This document shows positions 15,187 to 22,399 of a stretch of 64,000 bases of DNA, in pieces. How positions within the stretch are numbered: the first letter of the stretch is position 1; every line of letters begins with the position of its first letter. Made by a program: the position numbers and the translations under genes. The notes below the pieces were generated by a model. The model was not told the DNA's origin, made no database searches, and saw only the letters and a list, made by a program, of their open reading frames with translations. The DNA comes from Methanoplanus limicola DSM 2279 (GTDB lineage: Archaea > Halobacteriota > Methanomicrobia > Methanomicrobiales > Methanomicrobiaceae), in the NCBI RefSeq assembly GCF_000243255.1, contig NZ_CM001436.1, forward strand, positions 1,576,957-1,640,956, given 5' to 3'.

Positions 15187-16647
15187 TTTTAGTTGTTCCT
15201 CGGCCTTTGCCTTCAATTGCAGGAATGCCGGATCGGCGTGTATTTCATCTTTCATGCTCTGAAGGTCTGCTGCAACATCTGCCGTTAAAGGTGCCCCACA
15301 GGTGCCACAAAAGCGTGCTGTTGGCTCATTCAATGAATAACACCTTGTGCACTGCCTCGGCTTTAATACGTCCTCCTGTGCCTCTTCTGGTGGTGCCTGA
15401 ATGCCGTTCTGCTGCCTGGAATAGTTCAATATGTCCTTACCGCTCAAATGCGTGTAAGTCTCAAACTCACGGGCGTTAACGTGCCCCCATGCGACTTGTT
15501 GAACCATTGCATCAGACCAACCGGCTTTAACCTTTTGAGTTATGCCGGAGTGCCGGAAATCATGAAGTTTAATGTGTCGCTTAATGCCGGCTTTTGCTGC
15601 AATAATCCTGACCTGTTTTTTCAGTGCTGGATAAGTCAAACTTTGCCCAAATTGATTAACAAATACCGGACTGTCTGCTTTTATCTCTGCTGGATAATGG
15701 TTCATCCACGTTAATAAATATGGTCTGCTGGTGTGTACCGGGATCGTGCGTTCAAACTCGGTCTTACATCTCACCCTGACAACTGCAAAGTGCGGATCGG
15801 AGAAATCAACATCTGACCACTTCATCAGCCCGATCTCCATGCTGCGGAGGCATGCTTCATACATCAGGATAATGATCGCTTTGTCCCGTGTGCTGCTGGC
15901 GGCCTCAATCATGTCCATGATCTCCTGTTCGGTAAATACGTCTTCAGTGGTCTTTGTCTTTGAGTCTGCCGGGACTGCCTTCACTTTTTGGAGTTTGTCC
16001 TGTGGTATGTCTGAATAACCTTCTGCAACCATCCACAGGAATAACCTTTTCATGAATCGTTGATAGTCGCGGATCGTGTTCGGCTTCAGTTGCTGCTTTG
16101 TATCTATAGTGTGCCATTCTCCATCCGTGCCCTTAATTTTCTTGTGTTTGGTGCCGGTCTCTATTTTCTCCATAAAGCCGTAAAAATCAAAGATTGTGCA
16201 TTCTTTGAAGGGTGTTTTTATGTATCTGGTTGCATTGCAGAGAGCATTCATAATTTTAAACTCTCGTGCTGCCCCTATTCTGTTCTCTTGCTTCGTCTGC
16301 CGGACAAACTGCTTTATCATTTGTGCGTCTGCCTCGGTAATCCGGCCTTCATCTATAGCGTATTGTAACCCCAAATCCCCATATTTTTTGAACTCTTCCG
16401 GGGATCTATGAAAGGGGAGTTTATCGCCCCCTTCCAATAATGTTATGCTGCCGTCTGCATGATCTGAGTTGTTCCCATTTTCATAAATGAAAACCTGCCC
16501 CTGGCTTTTGATGGTTGTAGCCATTCCATAAAGATCGGCGTTCGGCTCGGCATAGAAATTATTGTTCTTCAGCCATTTTTTAACGGCTTTGACTGAAGAT
16601 ATTTCCACAGTTCGATCATCACTTGCAAGATGAATTTTATAGATCAT
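15175..16647 (-). CDS. Tyrosine recombinase (integrase) with C-terminal zinc ribbon
   Basis: Site-specific integrase of the element, 490 aa. The catalytic domain shows EACLRSMEIGLMKWSD (first catalytic Arg), KLHDFRHSG (HxxR), a histidine in AWGHVNAREFETYTHLS and the nucleophile tyrosine there. An N-terminal arm/SAM-like domain precedes it. After the catalytic domain comes CTRCYSLNEPTARFCGTCG, a zinc ribbon of the kind seen in several euryarchaeal integrases. The ATG at 16647 overlaps the stop of the small gene upstream (ATGA); the track's longer frame starts with GTG at 16662. It lies 260 bases from attR. Confidence 0.9.
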   Translation of the reverse strand: MIYKIHLASDDRTVEISSVKAVKKWLKNNNFYAEPNADLYGMATTIKSQGQVFIYENGNNSDHADGSITLLEGGDKLPFHRSPEEFKKYGDLGLQYAIDEGRITEADAQMIKQFVRQTKQENRIGAAREFKIMNALCNATRYIKTPFKECTIFDFYGFMEKIETGTKHKKIKGTDGEWHTIDTKQQLKPNTIRDYQRFMKRLFLWMVAEGYSDIPQDKLQKVKAVPADSKTKTTEDVFTEQEIMDMIEAASSTRDKAIIILMYEACLRSMEIGLMKWSDVDFSDPHFAVVRVRCKTEFERTIPVHTSRPYLLTWMNHYPAEIKADSPVFVNQFGQSLTYPALKKQVRIIAAKAGIKRHIKLHDFRHSGITQKVKAGWSDAMVQQVAWGHVNAREFETYTHLSGKDILNYSRQQNGIQAPPEEAQEDVLKPRQCTRCYSLNEPTARFCGTCGAPLTADVAADLQSMKDEIHADPAFLQLKAKAEEQLKLFS

Positions 16648-16805
16648 TCCTTCCGCCCCCACAGGATGATCTCTTCTTGTTCTGCCTCCTTTACCAACCG
16701 GATAAACTCATCCATAGTTGGGGCTTCATCAAACTGTCGTACCTTTTCAGCTTCCCACCGCTGCCTTTCAGGGGATTTTTTAAAACTGGTTTTTGTCTGC
16801 TTCAT
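16644..16805 (-). CDS. Small charged protein coupled to the integrase (53 aa), possible excisionase
   Basis: A 53-residue frame beginning MKQTKTSFKKSPERQRW and ending EEIILWGRKE, stop overlapping the integrase start as ATGA. GGAG and AGGAC lie just upstream of its ATG. Basic N-terminus, acidic C-terminal helix. It sits between attR and int, the usual place of a recombination directionality factor, but no winged-helix motif is evident, so that role is inference from position. Confidence 0.55.
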   Translation of the reverse strand: MKQTKTSFKKSPERQRWEAEKVRQFDEAPTMDEFIRLVKEAEQEEIILWGRKE

Positions 16806-16905
16806 GTCCTCACATCTCCATTAATATTTTAATGGACTTATAGTGAGACAGTTTTTCAGTAACGGCACAAATCCGCGTAAGCGTAAGAACTGACCTTCCG
16901 TACGT

Positions 16906-16918
16906 CCGGTCGGGGCGT
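16906..16918 (+). repeat. attR: right copy of 13-bp attachment core
   Basis: CCGGTCGGGGCGT, identical to 9432-9444 in tRNA-Arg. With the base pattern GTCCGG here against GTCCCGG in the tRNA, the match can be extended to 16 bases with one missing C. Confidence 0.8.
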
Positions 16919-16926
16919 TAAAATAC

Positions 16927-16948
16927 AGGGTTCAACGCCCTTCTTTTT
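16927..16948 (+). terminator. Possible original terminator of tRNA-Arg, displaced by the element
   Basis: Short stem AGGG (16927-16930) / CCCT (16938-16941) followed by a T-rich run. It lies 9 bases after attR, where the sequence downstream of the tRNA would have been before the element integrated. Confidence 0.35.
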
Positions 16949-17119
16949 TATTTTGTAATTATATTATTTCTGTAATCATTCTGAAATATCATCTATATTC
17001 CAATCGTTAATTGACTTTGATTCAGATTATATCTGGCTGAATTGCCCTGCAATTAAATACCAAACCCGGATTAATTATAATGCCTGAGCAACATATTTCT
17101 CATAAACAGGTGCGCTTAC

Positions 17120-17392
17120 ATGACTGCATTTAAGAAAGCTTCAGAAATTGAAGAAAATAAAAATGGTATTCAGAGGTCATCTCCTCCGGAAATAAAGACT
17201 ATAATCCTGAAACATCTAAAGAGTTTTAACAATCCCGTGACTGTAACAAGTACTCTCATTGAGCTGAACAGAAACGGCCTTAACCCTTCAAGAGGCACAG
17301 TCCGGAGATATCTGGATAAAATGGCTGAATCGGGATTTGTTAGAGTTCATATGGCAGGAAATATCTGCGAATTTGAACTGATAAAGAGATAG
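17120..17392 (+). CDS. Winged-helix DNA-binding protein
   Basis: A 90-aa protein. Residues about 25-85 (IKTIILKHLKSFNNPVTV, TVRRYLDKMAESGFVRVHM) form a helix-turn-helix with a recognition helix and a wing, like MarR/ArsR-type archaeal regulators. It is the only plus-strand gene beside the BREX locus, converging with brxL with a 52-base gap, and begins 200 bases outside attR. It could regulate the defence genes, but convergent orientation gives no direct support. It could equally be an orphan left by earlier insertions at this tRNA. Confidence 0.7.
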   Translation: MTAFKKASEIEENKNGIQRSSPPEIKTIILKHLKSFNNPVTVTSTLIELNRNGLNPSRGTVRRYLDKMAESGFVRVHMAGNICEFELIKR

Positions 17393-17444
17393 GAGGCATC
17401 ATTTCAGATAAGTTCATGACATGAATTGAGGGAATATTTTTTCT

Positions 17445-19487
17445 TCAGTTCAGCACAAGTGCCTTATAAACGGCGTCAACCGGATCTTCATAGAAAGAAA
17501 TCTGGAATTTGCTGAAGAGTTCCGGCGGAACGGCAGATATCTTTCTGGCAGATGATATGGGTATCAGCACCTTCTTTGCTCCGGCATCAAGGCAGACCTG
17601 AAGAAGGTCAGAGAGGTTATCAATCGAACTGACTGAACCTCCGATTGTGAAGCTTCCAAGAACTGCTGTCTGCTCATGTACCGGCTTTTCAAGTGCACCT
17701 GAGCAGAGGCTGATAAAGGCTGCCAGTGCAAGTCCGTCAGTCATGCCGGCACCGTTCAGGTCCTGCACATGAAGCTGATAATCCTTCTCCTTTGTGGATA
17801 TGCTCTGACTTACTGATTTTGCATTGGCTTTGAAATAACTGAATGCTGTCTGAACTGCCTCTTTTGCCTTTGAATCTGAGCCAAGCCCTGATTTTTCATA
17901 TCTGCCTGTTCCCGGAACAACCTGAAGCTCCATCCTGTAAACCCCGATTTTGCCGGAGTCGTTTCTGTTCACTGCAAAAACCTGTCCGGGCCTGCCCATC
18001 CCTTCCGGAATTAATTTGCTGCCACCGCTTTCAGGAACAGTTACAAAATGTTCAGAGTTCTCTTCAAGGTCGATATATGAGAAATTGACATCATAAAACT
18101 CAATGCCGCCGATCTTTTTAAGCTGCTCCTTAACTCTTCTTCTTCCTGTAAGGGCATATTCAAGTATCTCACGTGCTTCTTCTTTTGTGATGCTGCCATC
18201 CGGATATATGAGCTTCATGAGTCCGGAGTAGGTCTTTCTTACTGCTATTACATCCCTCTGGTTGAGATTATTCCCAAGTCTGAAATAGTTCCCGATATGA
18301 TCGGCAAATGATCTCTTTCTCATCTCTCTCAGGTACTCGGCAAGATAATCCACTATGAATCCGTAACCGTCAGTGAAATGCTCCGGTCTGAATTTCGGCA
18401 CCTCCCATCCGGGCAGGTAATAATGAATCCTGTCAAAGAATGCGCTGTCGCTGTTTATCGCATCCGGAAACGGTGCAAAGAGATGAGCGGTCTTTAGCAG
18501 TGATGGTATGCTCTGGTTTACGTTTCCGACAAAGACAATTGAGGCGTTTGCATTGATCTGATCCTTTCCCCTGGCAAAAGATCCGGATGCCATATAGTCT
18601 TTGAGGATCTGAATGCCGTCTTTGTCCTTGAATCTTATTCCGGCGACCTCATCAAAGGCTACAACATCCCAGAGTCCTACAAGGCCAACCTGTCTGGAGC
18701 TGAGGTTGTAAAAGAGGTTTGCAACGGTTGTCTGCCCTCCTGATATGAGAATTGTATTTGGTGAAATTTCCTTGTAGATATGTGATTTGCCTGTGCTTCT
18801 CGGCCCTAATTCACAGAGGTTATAGTTGTTTTCAGCAAGCGGAACAAGCCTCTCAAGGAGATGCCATTTGGCAGGATATTTTAATTTTGACGGTTCTATT
18901 CCGGTTGTTCTGAGAAGTATGTCTATCCATTCATCCTTTGTGAACTCTTTTCTTCTCCCGATGATCTCGTTTATATCCATATTTGGGATCTGAATGGGTT
19001 TTAAGCCGGAGATGACAAAGGGGGTTCTTGGTGAGGATTCCGGCATGTACTCCATCTTGACTATGCACCAGATGCCGCCGCCGAGAAGTTTGTCATATTT
19101 TTTAACAGTCTCGGAGTCGATCTCAATCTCTCTTATTCCAAGTGATGAGAATTCGGCTTCGTATATGTCCCTTCTCTCATTGAGCCTGACTGTTATTTTG
19201 TCTATTATTGTATAGTATCCGGTCTCTTTTATCCTTGATTTGATGAGTTCGGCTTCATCGGGGCGTACATAATTGTCTGAGAGTATCTTTTTTACTCTGC
19301 TTACACCCTTTTTAATGAGTTCTTCGTCATCGGTAGCACAGTTTGAACCAAGCAGGTATTCAAGAACATATACAGGAACGTTGTCACTGCCTTTCAGCTT
19401 CTTTGTAAGGTCTTTTCTGACTACTCTTCCGGAGAAATATTTATTCAGTTTGTTGTCTGTTTCCTTTGTTGATTCTGGCCCGGTCAT
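17445..19487 (-). CDS. brxL: BREX protein BrxL (Lon-like AAA+ ATPase)
   Basis: Type 1 BREX effector, a DNA-associated AAA+ protein needed for phage restriction in studied systems. Of 680 aa, the N-terminal 200 residues are the BrxL-specific domain (LNKYFSGRVVRKDL near the start), Walker A is GPRSTGKSH at about 228-236 and Walker B VVAFDEVA at about 275-282. The C-terminal 200 residues resemble the Lon protease domain, but the usual GPSAG serine motif is not visible; the matching place reads NGAGMTDGLALAA, so protease activity is doubtful. The start at 19487 has GAGGTG upstream; the longer frame begins with GTG. It is 16 bases after pglZ and is the last gene of the locus. Confidence 0.92.
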   Translation of the reverse strand: MTGPESTKETDNKLNKYFSGRVVRKDLTKKLKGSDNVPVYVLEYLLGSNCATDDEELIKKGVSRVKKILSDNYVRPDEAELIKSRIKETGYYTIIDKITVRLNERRDIYEAEFSSLGIREIEIDSETVKKYDKLLGGGIWCIVKMEYMPESSPRTPFVISGLKPIQIPNMDINEIIGRRKEFTKDEWIDILLRTTGIEPSKLKYPAKWHLLERLVPLAENNYNLCELGPRSTGKSHIYKEISPNTILISGGQTTVANLFYNLSSRQVGLVGLWDVVAFDEVAGIRFKDKDGIQILKDYMASGSFARGKDQINANASIVFVGNVNQSIPSLLKTAHLFAPFPDAINSDSAFFDRIHYYLPGWEVPKFRPEHFTDGYGFIVDYLAEYLREMRKRSFADHIGNYFRLGNNLNQRDVIAVRKTYSGLMKLIYPDGSITKEEAREILEYALTGRRRVKEQLKKIGGIEFYDVNFSYIDLEENSEHFVTVPESGGSKLIPEGMGRPGQVFAVNRNDSGKIGVYRMELQVVPGTGRYEKSGLGSDSKAKEAVQTAFSYFKANAKSVSQSISTKEKDYQLHVQDLNGAGMTDGLALAAFISLCSGALEKPVHEQTAVLGSFTIGGSVSSIDNLSDLLQVCLDAGAKKVLIPISSARKISAVPPELFSKFQISFYEDPVDAVYKALVLN

Positions 19488-19503
19488 TTGTTGCACCTCA
19501 GCT

Positions 19504-22125
19504 TTAAAAGTCGTCTGTTATCAGAAGATCTACCTCTACAGGGATGTCAAAGACATCGCCGTATAATTCATTTTTATCCTCTTTGAATGCCTTTAAATGA
19601 TATATTCCGTTTTCAGTTGAGCTGCTCATTGTCAGTATCACCTCTGATATTCTCTCGTTTGGTTCATCTGAGCTTTTATCTGCTATCACTGTTTTTTCGT
19701 CACTGACTCTGTTTCCGGAATTATCGTACAGCCCTATTCTGCATGTTAATGGTTCACGCTTATCAGTCACATTTTCGGTCTGGAAGAGTCTGATCCTGAA
19801 AGGGTTGCCTGTGATCTTTCTGTTTTGTTCGATAACTGTAATTCCGACTGTTCCGTATTCAATTCCTTTTCTGTCAAGGTCTGATAACGATTTATTGTGG
19901 TTGTACAGCAGGACCGGAATTACAATCTCCTGGAGTGCAGCACCGCCGTGAACGAAGTTTCTGCCGCCTCCTGACAGTCTGAAACGCAGATCGGCATAGG
20001 GTGTGTAGATGTACAGCGGTTTTTCATGCCCGGAATTTATGGTCAGACTGAATCTGTGGGTGTTTGGCAGGTCTGTCTTCTCGCTGCTGATTATGAATCT
20101 CTTATTGGATGTGATCCATTTGTCCCTGTCAAAGGTGTCTGTATTGACAATGTCGGCACTCTCAAGCGAATCCCTGCTGTAGATGAAGCCGTGATCTGCT
20201 GTTATGATAATGTTGTTTATGTTTAAGTTCCGGCTGAGGCGGTTTACCATAGCGTCAATATCATTTATTGCCGATTCTGCGGCAGTGAAGACATCGTCCT
20301 GTGATGAGTGTTTATCTCCGGTTTCGTCTATGCTGTTGTGATAGATGTAAATAATTCTCTTTCCTCTGAGCTGTTCCCTTGCTTCATCGGTCTTCAGTTT
20401 CCAGAGGTCCCTGAAGCTGAAGGCGATGGATTCTCTCTCTTCTGCGAGCAGAATTTTTTCCCGGTTTGAGAGGCCGTCTGTGTTTATTCCGTCTGCGAAT
20501 ATCAGCTCGTCTCTGTACTCCAGATTGCTGTGGGGAAGCAGTGATGCCATTCCGAGTTTTGTATATGACGGGAGGCATCCGGCCATTGCACTCATCTCTA
20601 TTGTGCCGTTTGTGCTGGTGTTTAGGACCTCTTTTAGTTCGGCTGCGACTTCGTATCTCAGCGCATCCGAAATTATGACTGCTGCTTTGTCTCTCTCGTT
20701 TCTGCTGATGATCTTTGATACGTGGTCTGTGAAGAAGTCGCTCTGGTTGTCAATGAGTTCTATGCCCCATTTTCCGTTCATCTCTGACTCTGTCAGGTCA
20801 CTCCATTTCATCAGGATTTTTTCGTTTATGCGGCGGTATTCTCTCTCTATTATCTCGCGTATGCCGTTTCTGAGTATCTCTTTGTCACTATCCCTGTCAT
20901 AGTGGAGATAGAATTTCCGGTAATAAAGATCATGAAGGTAATAGTTTTTTCTGTATTCTGTGAAGAGTCCGTTGAGGTTTTCCTGGTGTATTCCCTTCTT
21001 TTCTGTCTCTTCTGAGAGGCTGAGAAGCATTATTCCGTATTTTAAGGCGGAGTATATGTCATGGAATTTCTGATAGTAGTGTTTTGTCTTCCGTTCTTCT
21101 ATCCAGCTTAAGTATCTGCTGTAGTCCCTGCCGCCTTCTGTGATTGTGCCGACTATGTTGCGGATGATGGTTTTATCAATAATGTCGGGTGATTCTGCAC
21201 TGATGTAGCTTTCAGTCTTTGATTTTTTCAGTTCTGATGTGAGTGCCGCTTCAAGTCTGCTGTTATCTTCACGGAGAAGGTTTGTGCAGTATTCATCAAA
21301 GCGCCATGAGTCTTTTGAATTGTTCATCCAGCCGGAGATGAAGATCTCGCATTCATTGCTCTGTCTGTTGTGGTTGATGTAATTTTTAAGGGTTTTTAGG
21401 GGCAGTTCTGTATTGAGGTCTATGTGGGTTATCAGGAAGCTTAAGAAGAGTTTTTTCAGTGTTGGGTGTTCTGAATAATATCCGTAATGCCGCCCTGTTC
21501 TCTCCCAGAATTTATCTGAGAGGTTGTAGCGGAGGATCTCCTGCCAGACTGTGTTTTCATCTTCGTTTAGTGAATTCATCAGGAGGGTTCTGATGTTTTC
21601 ATTCTCGTCTATGACGTTTGATCCTGTGAGTACGGCGAAAATTCCGGATATGAAATCCTCTTCATTCCATGTATTCCGGTAGAATTTTTTGAAGGCTGCG
21701 ACTCTTCTTTTGTTTGCAAAGAATTTTTTCTGCTCTTCAAGGAAGCTGTCATGCCTGTATCCTTCGATTCCGATCTCTGTTTTCAGGTCGGAGATCCGGC
21801 TGTTTTCAAACCGGCCGGAGTAGAGCTGTATATCCAGAAGCCAGTTCTCTTTGTATGGTCTTTCTGCCTGTGGGGAGTATATCAGGAAGTCTGATTTTAG
21901 ATCGTCATGTTCGAGGAGTTTTTTTGTTTCGTAGAAGTTGTTCTTAAGTATGTGCAGTTTTATCTTCTTCTGCCGGAGGGCCTCTGTTATGTATTCAAGA
22001 TCTTTTTCTCCGGCTGTTGTGTCCCTGTCGTACCAGAATACTATTCTTCTTATCCCGTAGTCTGACGGTCTGCTGAACTTCTCAAGTATTGCGTCTGTTG
22101 TCTTTTCCAGGCTGAATATCGGCAT
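19504..22125 (-). CDS. pglZ: BREX protein PglZ (alkaline-phosphatase superfamily)
   Basis: Core BREX component of 873 aa. The PglZ domain shows AVIISDALRYE with the metal-binding aspartate at 487 and IIITADHGFIYSR with D644 and H645, as in the alkaline phosphatase superfamily. The N-terminal region (IRRIVFWYDRDTTAGEKDLE) and the C-terminal beta-rich domain match the type A PglZ of BREX type 1. Studied PglZ proteins act as nucleases or phosphodiesterases and bind PglX. It is followed closely by brxL. Upstream is a 274-base gap with imperfect tandem repeats, so pglZ-brxL may have their own promoter. Confidence 0.92.
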   Translation of the reverse strand: MPIFSLEKTTDAILEKFSRPSDYGIRRIVFWYDRDTTAGEKDLEYITEALRQKKIKLHILKNNFYETKKLLEHDDLKSDFLIYSPQAERPYKENWLLDIQLYSGRFENSRISDLKTEIGIEGYRHDSFLEEQKKFFANKRRVAAFKKFYRNTWNEEDFISGIFAVLTGSNVIDENENIRTLLMNSLNEDENTVWQEILRYNLSDKFWERTGRHYGYYSEHPTLKKLFLSFLITHIDLNTELPLKTLKNYINHNRQSNECEIFISGWMNNSKDSWRFDEYCTNLLREDNSRLEAALTSELKKSKTESYISAESPDIIDKTIIRNIVGTITEGGRDYSRYLSWIEERKTKHYYQKFHDIYSALKYGIMLLSLSEETEKKGIHQENLNGLFTEYRKNYYLHDLYYRKFYLHYDRDSDKEILRNGIREIIEREYRRINEKILMKWSDLTESEMNGKWGIELIDNQSDFFTDHVSKIISRNERDKAAVIISDALRYEVAAELKEVLNTSTNGTIEMSAMAGCLPSYTKLGMASLLPHSNLEYRDELIFADGINTDGLSNREKILLAEERESIAFSFRDLWKLKTDEAREQLRGKRIIYIYHNSIDETGDKHSSQDDVFTAAESAINDIDAMVNRLSRNLNINNIIITADHGFIYSRDSLESADIVNTDTFDRDKWITSNKRFIISSEKTDLPNTHRFSLTINSGHEKPLYIYTPYADLRFRLSGGGRNFVHGGAALQEIVIPVLLYNHNKSLSDLDRKGIEYGTVGITVIEQNRKITGNPFRIRLFQTENVTDKREPLTCRIGLYDNSGNRVSDEKTVIADKSSDEPNERISEVILTMSSSTENGIYHLKAFKEDKNELYGDVFDIPVEVDLLITDDF

Positions 22126-22399
22126 GTTTTTTCTCTTCCCCTGACTGATATTTTTATATATTCATATATTCATATATTCTGATTCTGATTGTGCTTGTAA
22201 TTCCGGTTCATATATTCTGATTTTGTCTGTTTCCCTGACTGATGTTTATATATTCTGATTCTGCTTGTTATTCTGATTCATATGTTCTGATTCTGTCTGT
22301 TTCCCCGATTGATGTTTTTATATATTCATATATTCTGATTTTGTTTATTTTCCTTATTCAGCGGAATTATATTTTTGTCCTGAATTTTCCGCCGGACGT
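22126..22399. repeat. Imperfect tandem repeats between pglX C-part and pglZ
   Basis: Three units begin TTCCC(C/T)GA(C/T)TGAT at 22136, 22231 and 22301. Each contains TATATATTC and one or more ATTCTGATT strings, giving lengths of 95, 70 and about 43 bases. A sub-repeat TTCTGATTCTG occurs inside them. No protein is encoded. Such a gap is unusual in an otherwise tightly packed operon; the TATA-like strings may form a second promoter for pglZ and brxL. Confidence 0.65.

Larger units (their letters stand above)
9432..16918. mobile_element. Integrated plasmid/virus-like element (about 7.5 kb) in tRNA-Arg
   Basis: Bounded by the 13-bp tRNA-Arg repeat at both ends. It contains a tyrosine recombinase next to attR, a primase/DUF3987 replication protein, a ribbon-helix-helix protein, an iteron and palindrome region, a zinc-finger protein transcribed towards attR, and at least nine small minus-strand genes with stop/start overlaps. 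No capsid, terminase or conjugation genes are seen, so it is either a small integrative plasmid or a virus with unrecognised structural genes. All reading frames look open, and both att copies match, so excision may still be possible. Its base composition is close to that of the host. Confidence 0.85.
16806..17119. other. Region spanning attR and the element/host boundary
   Basis: No protein gene is seen. It holds a TATA-like run (TTAAAATATT in the minus sense near 16820-16832) for the integrase operon, the attR core at 16906-16918, and a short hairpin with T-run at 16927-16948. The sequence before attR, TGACC...TCCGGTCGGGGCG, looks like a diverged T-arm of the tRNA. From about 16950 on it is AT-rich DNA leading into the winged-helix gene. 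Confidence 0.5.
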
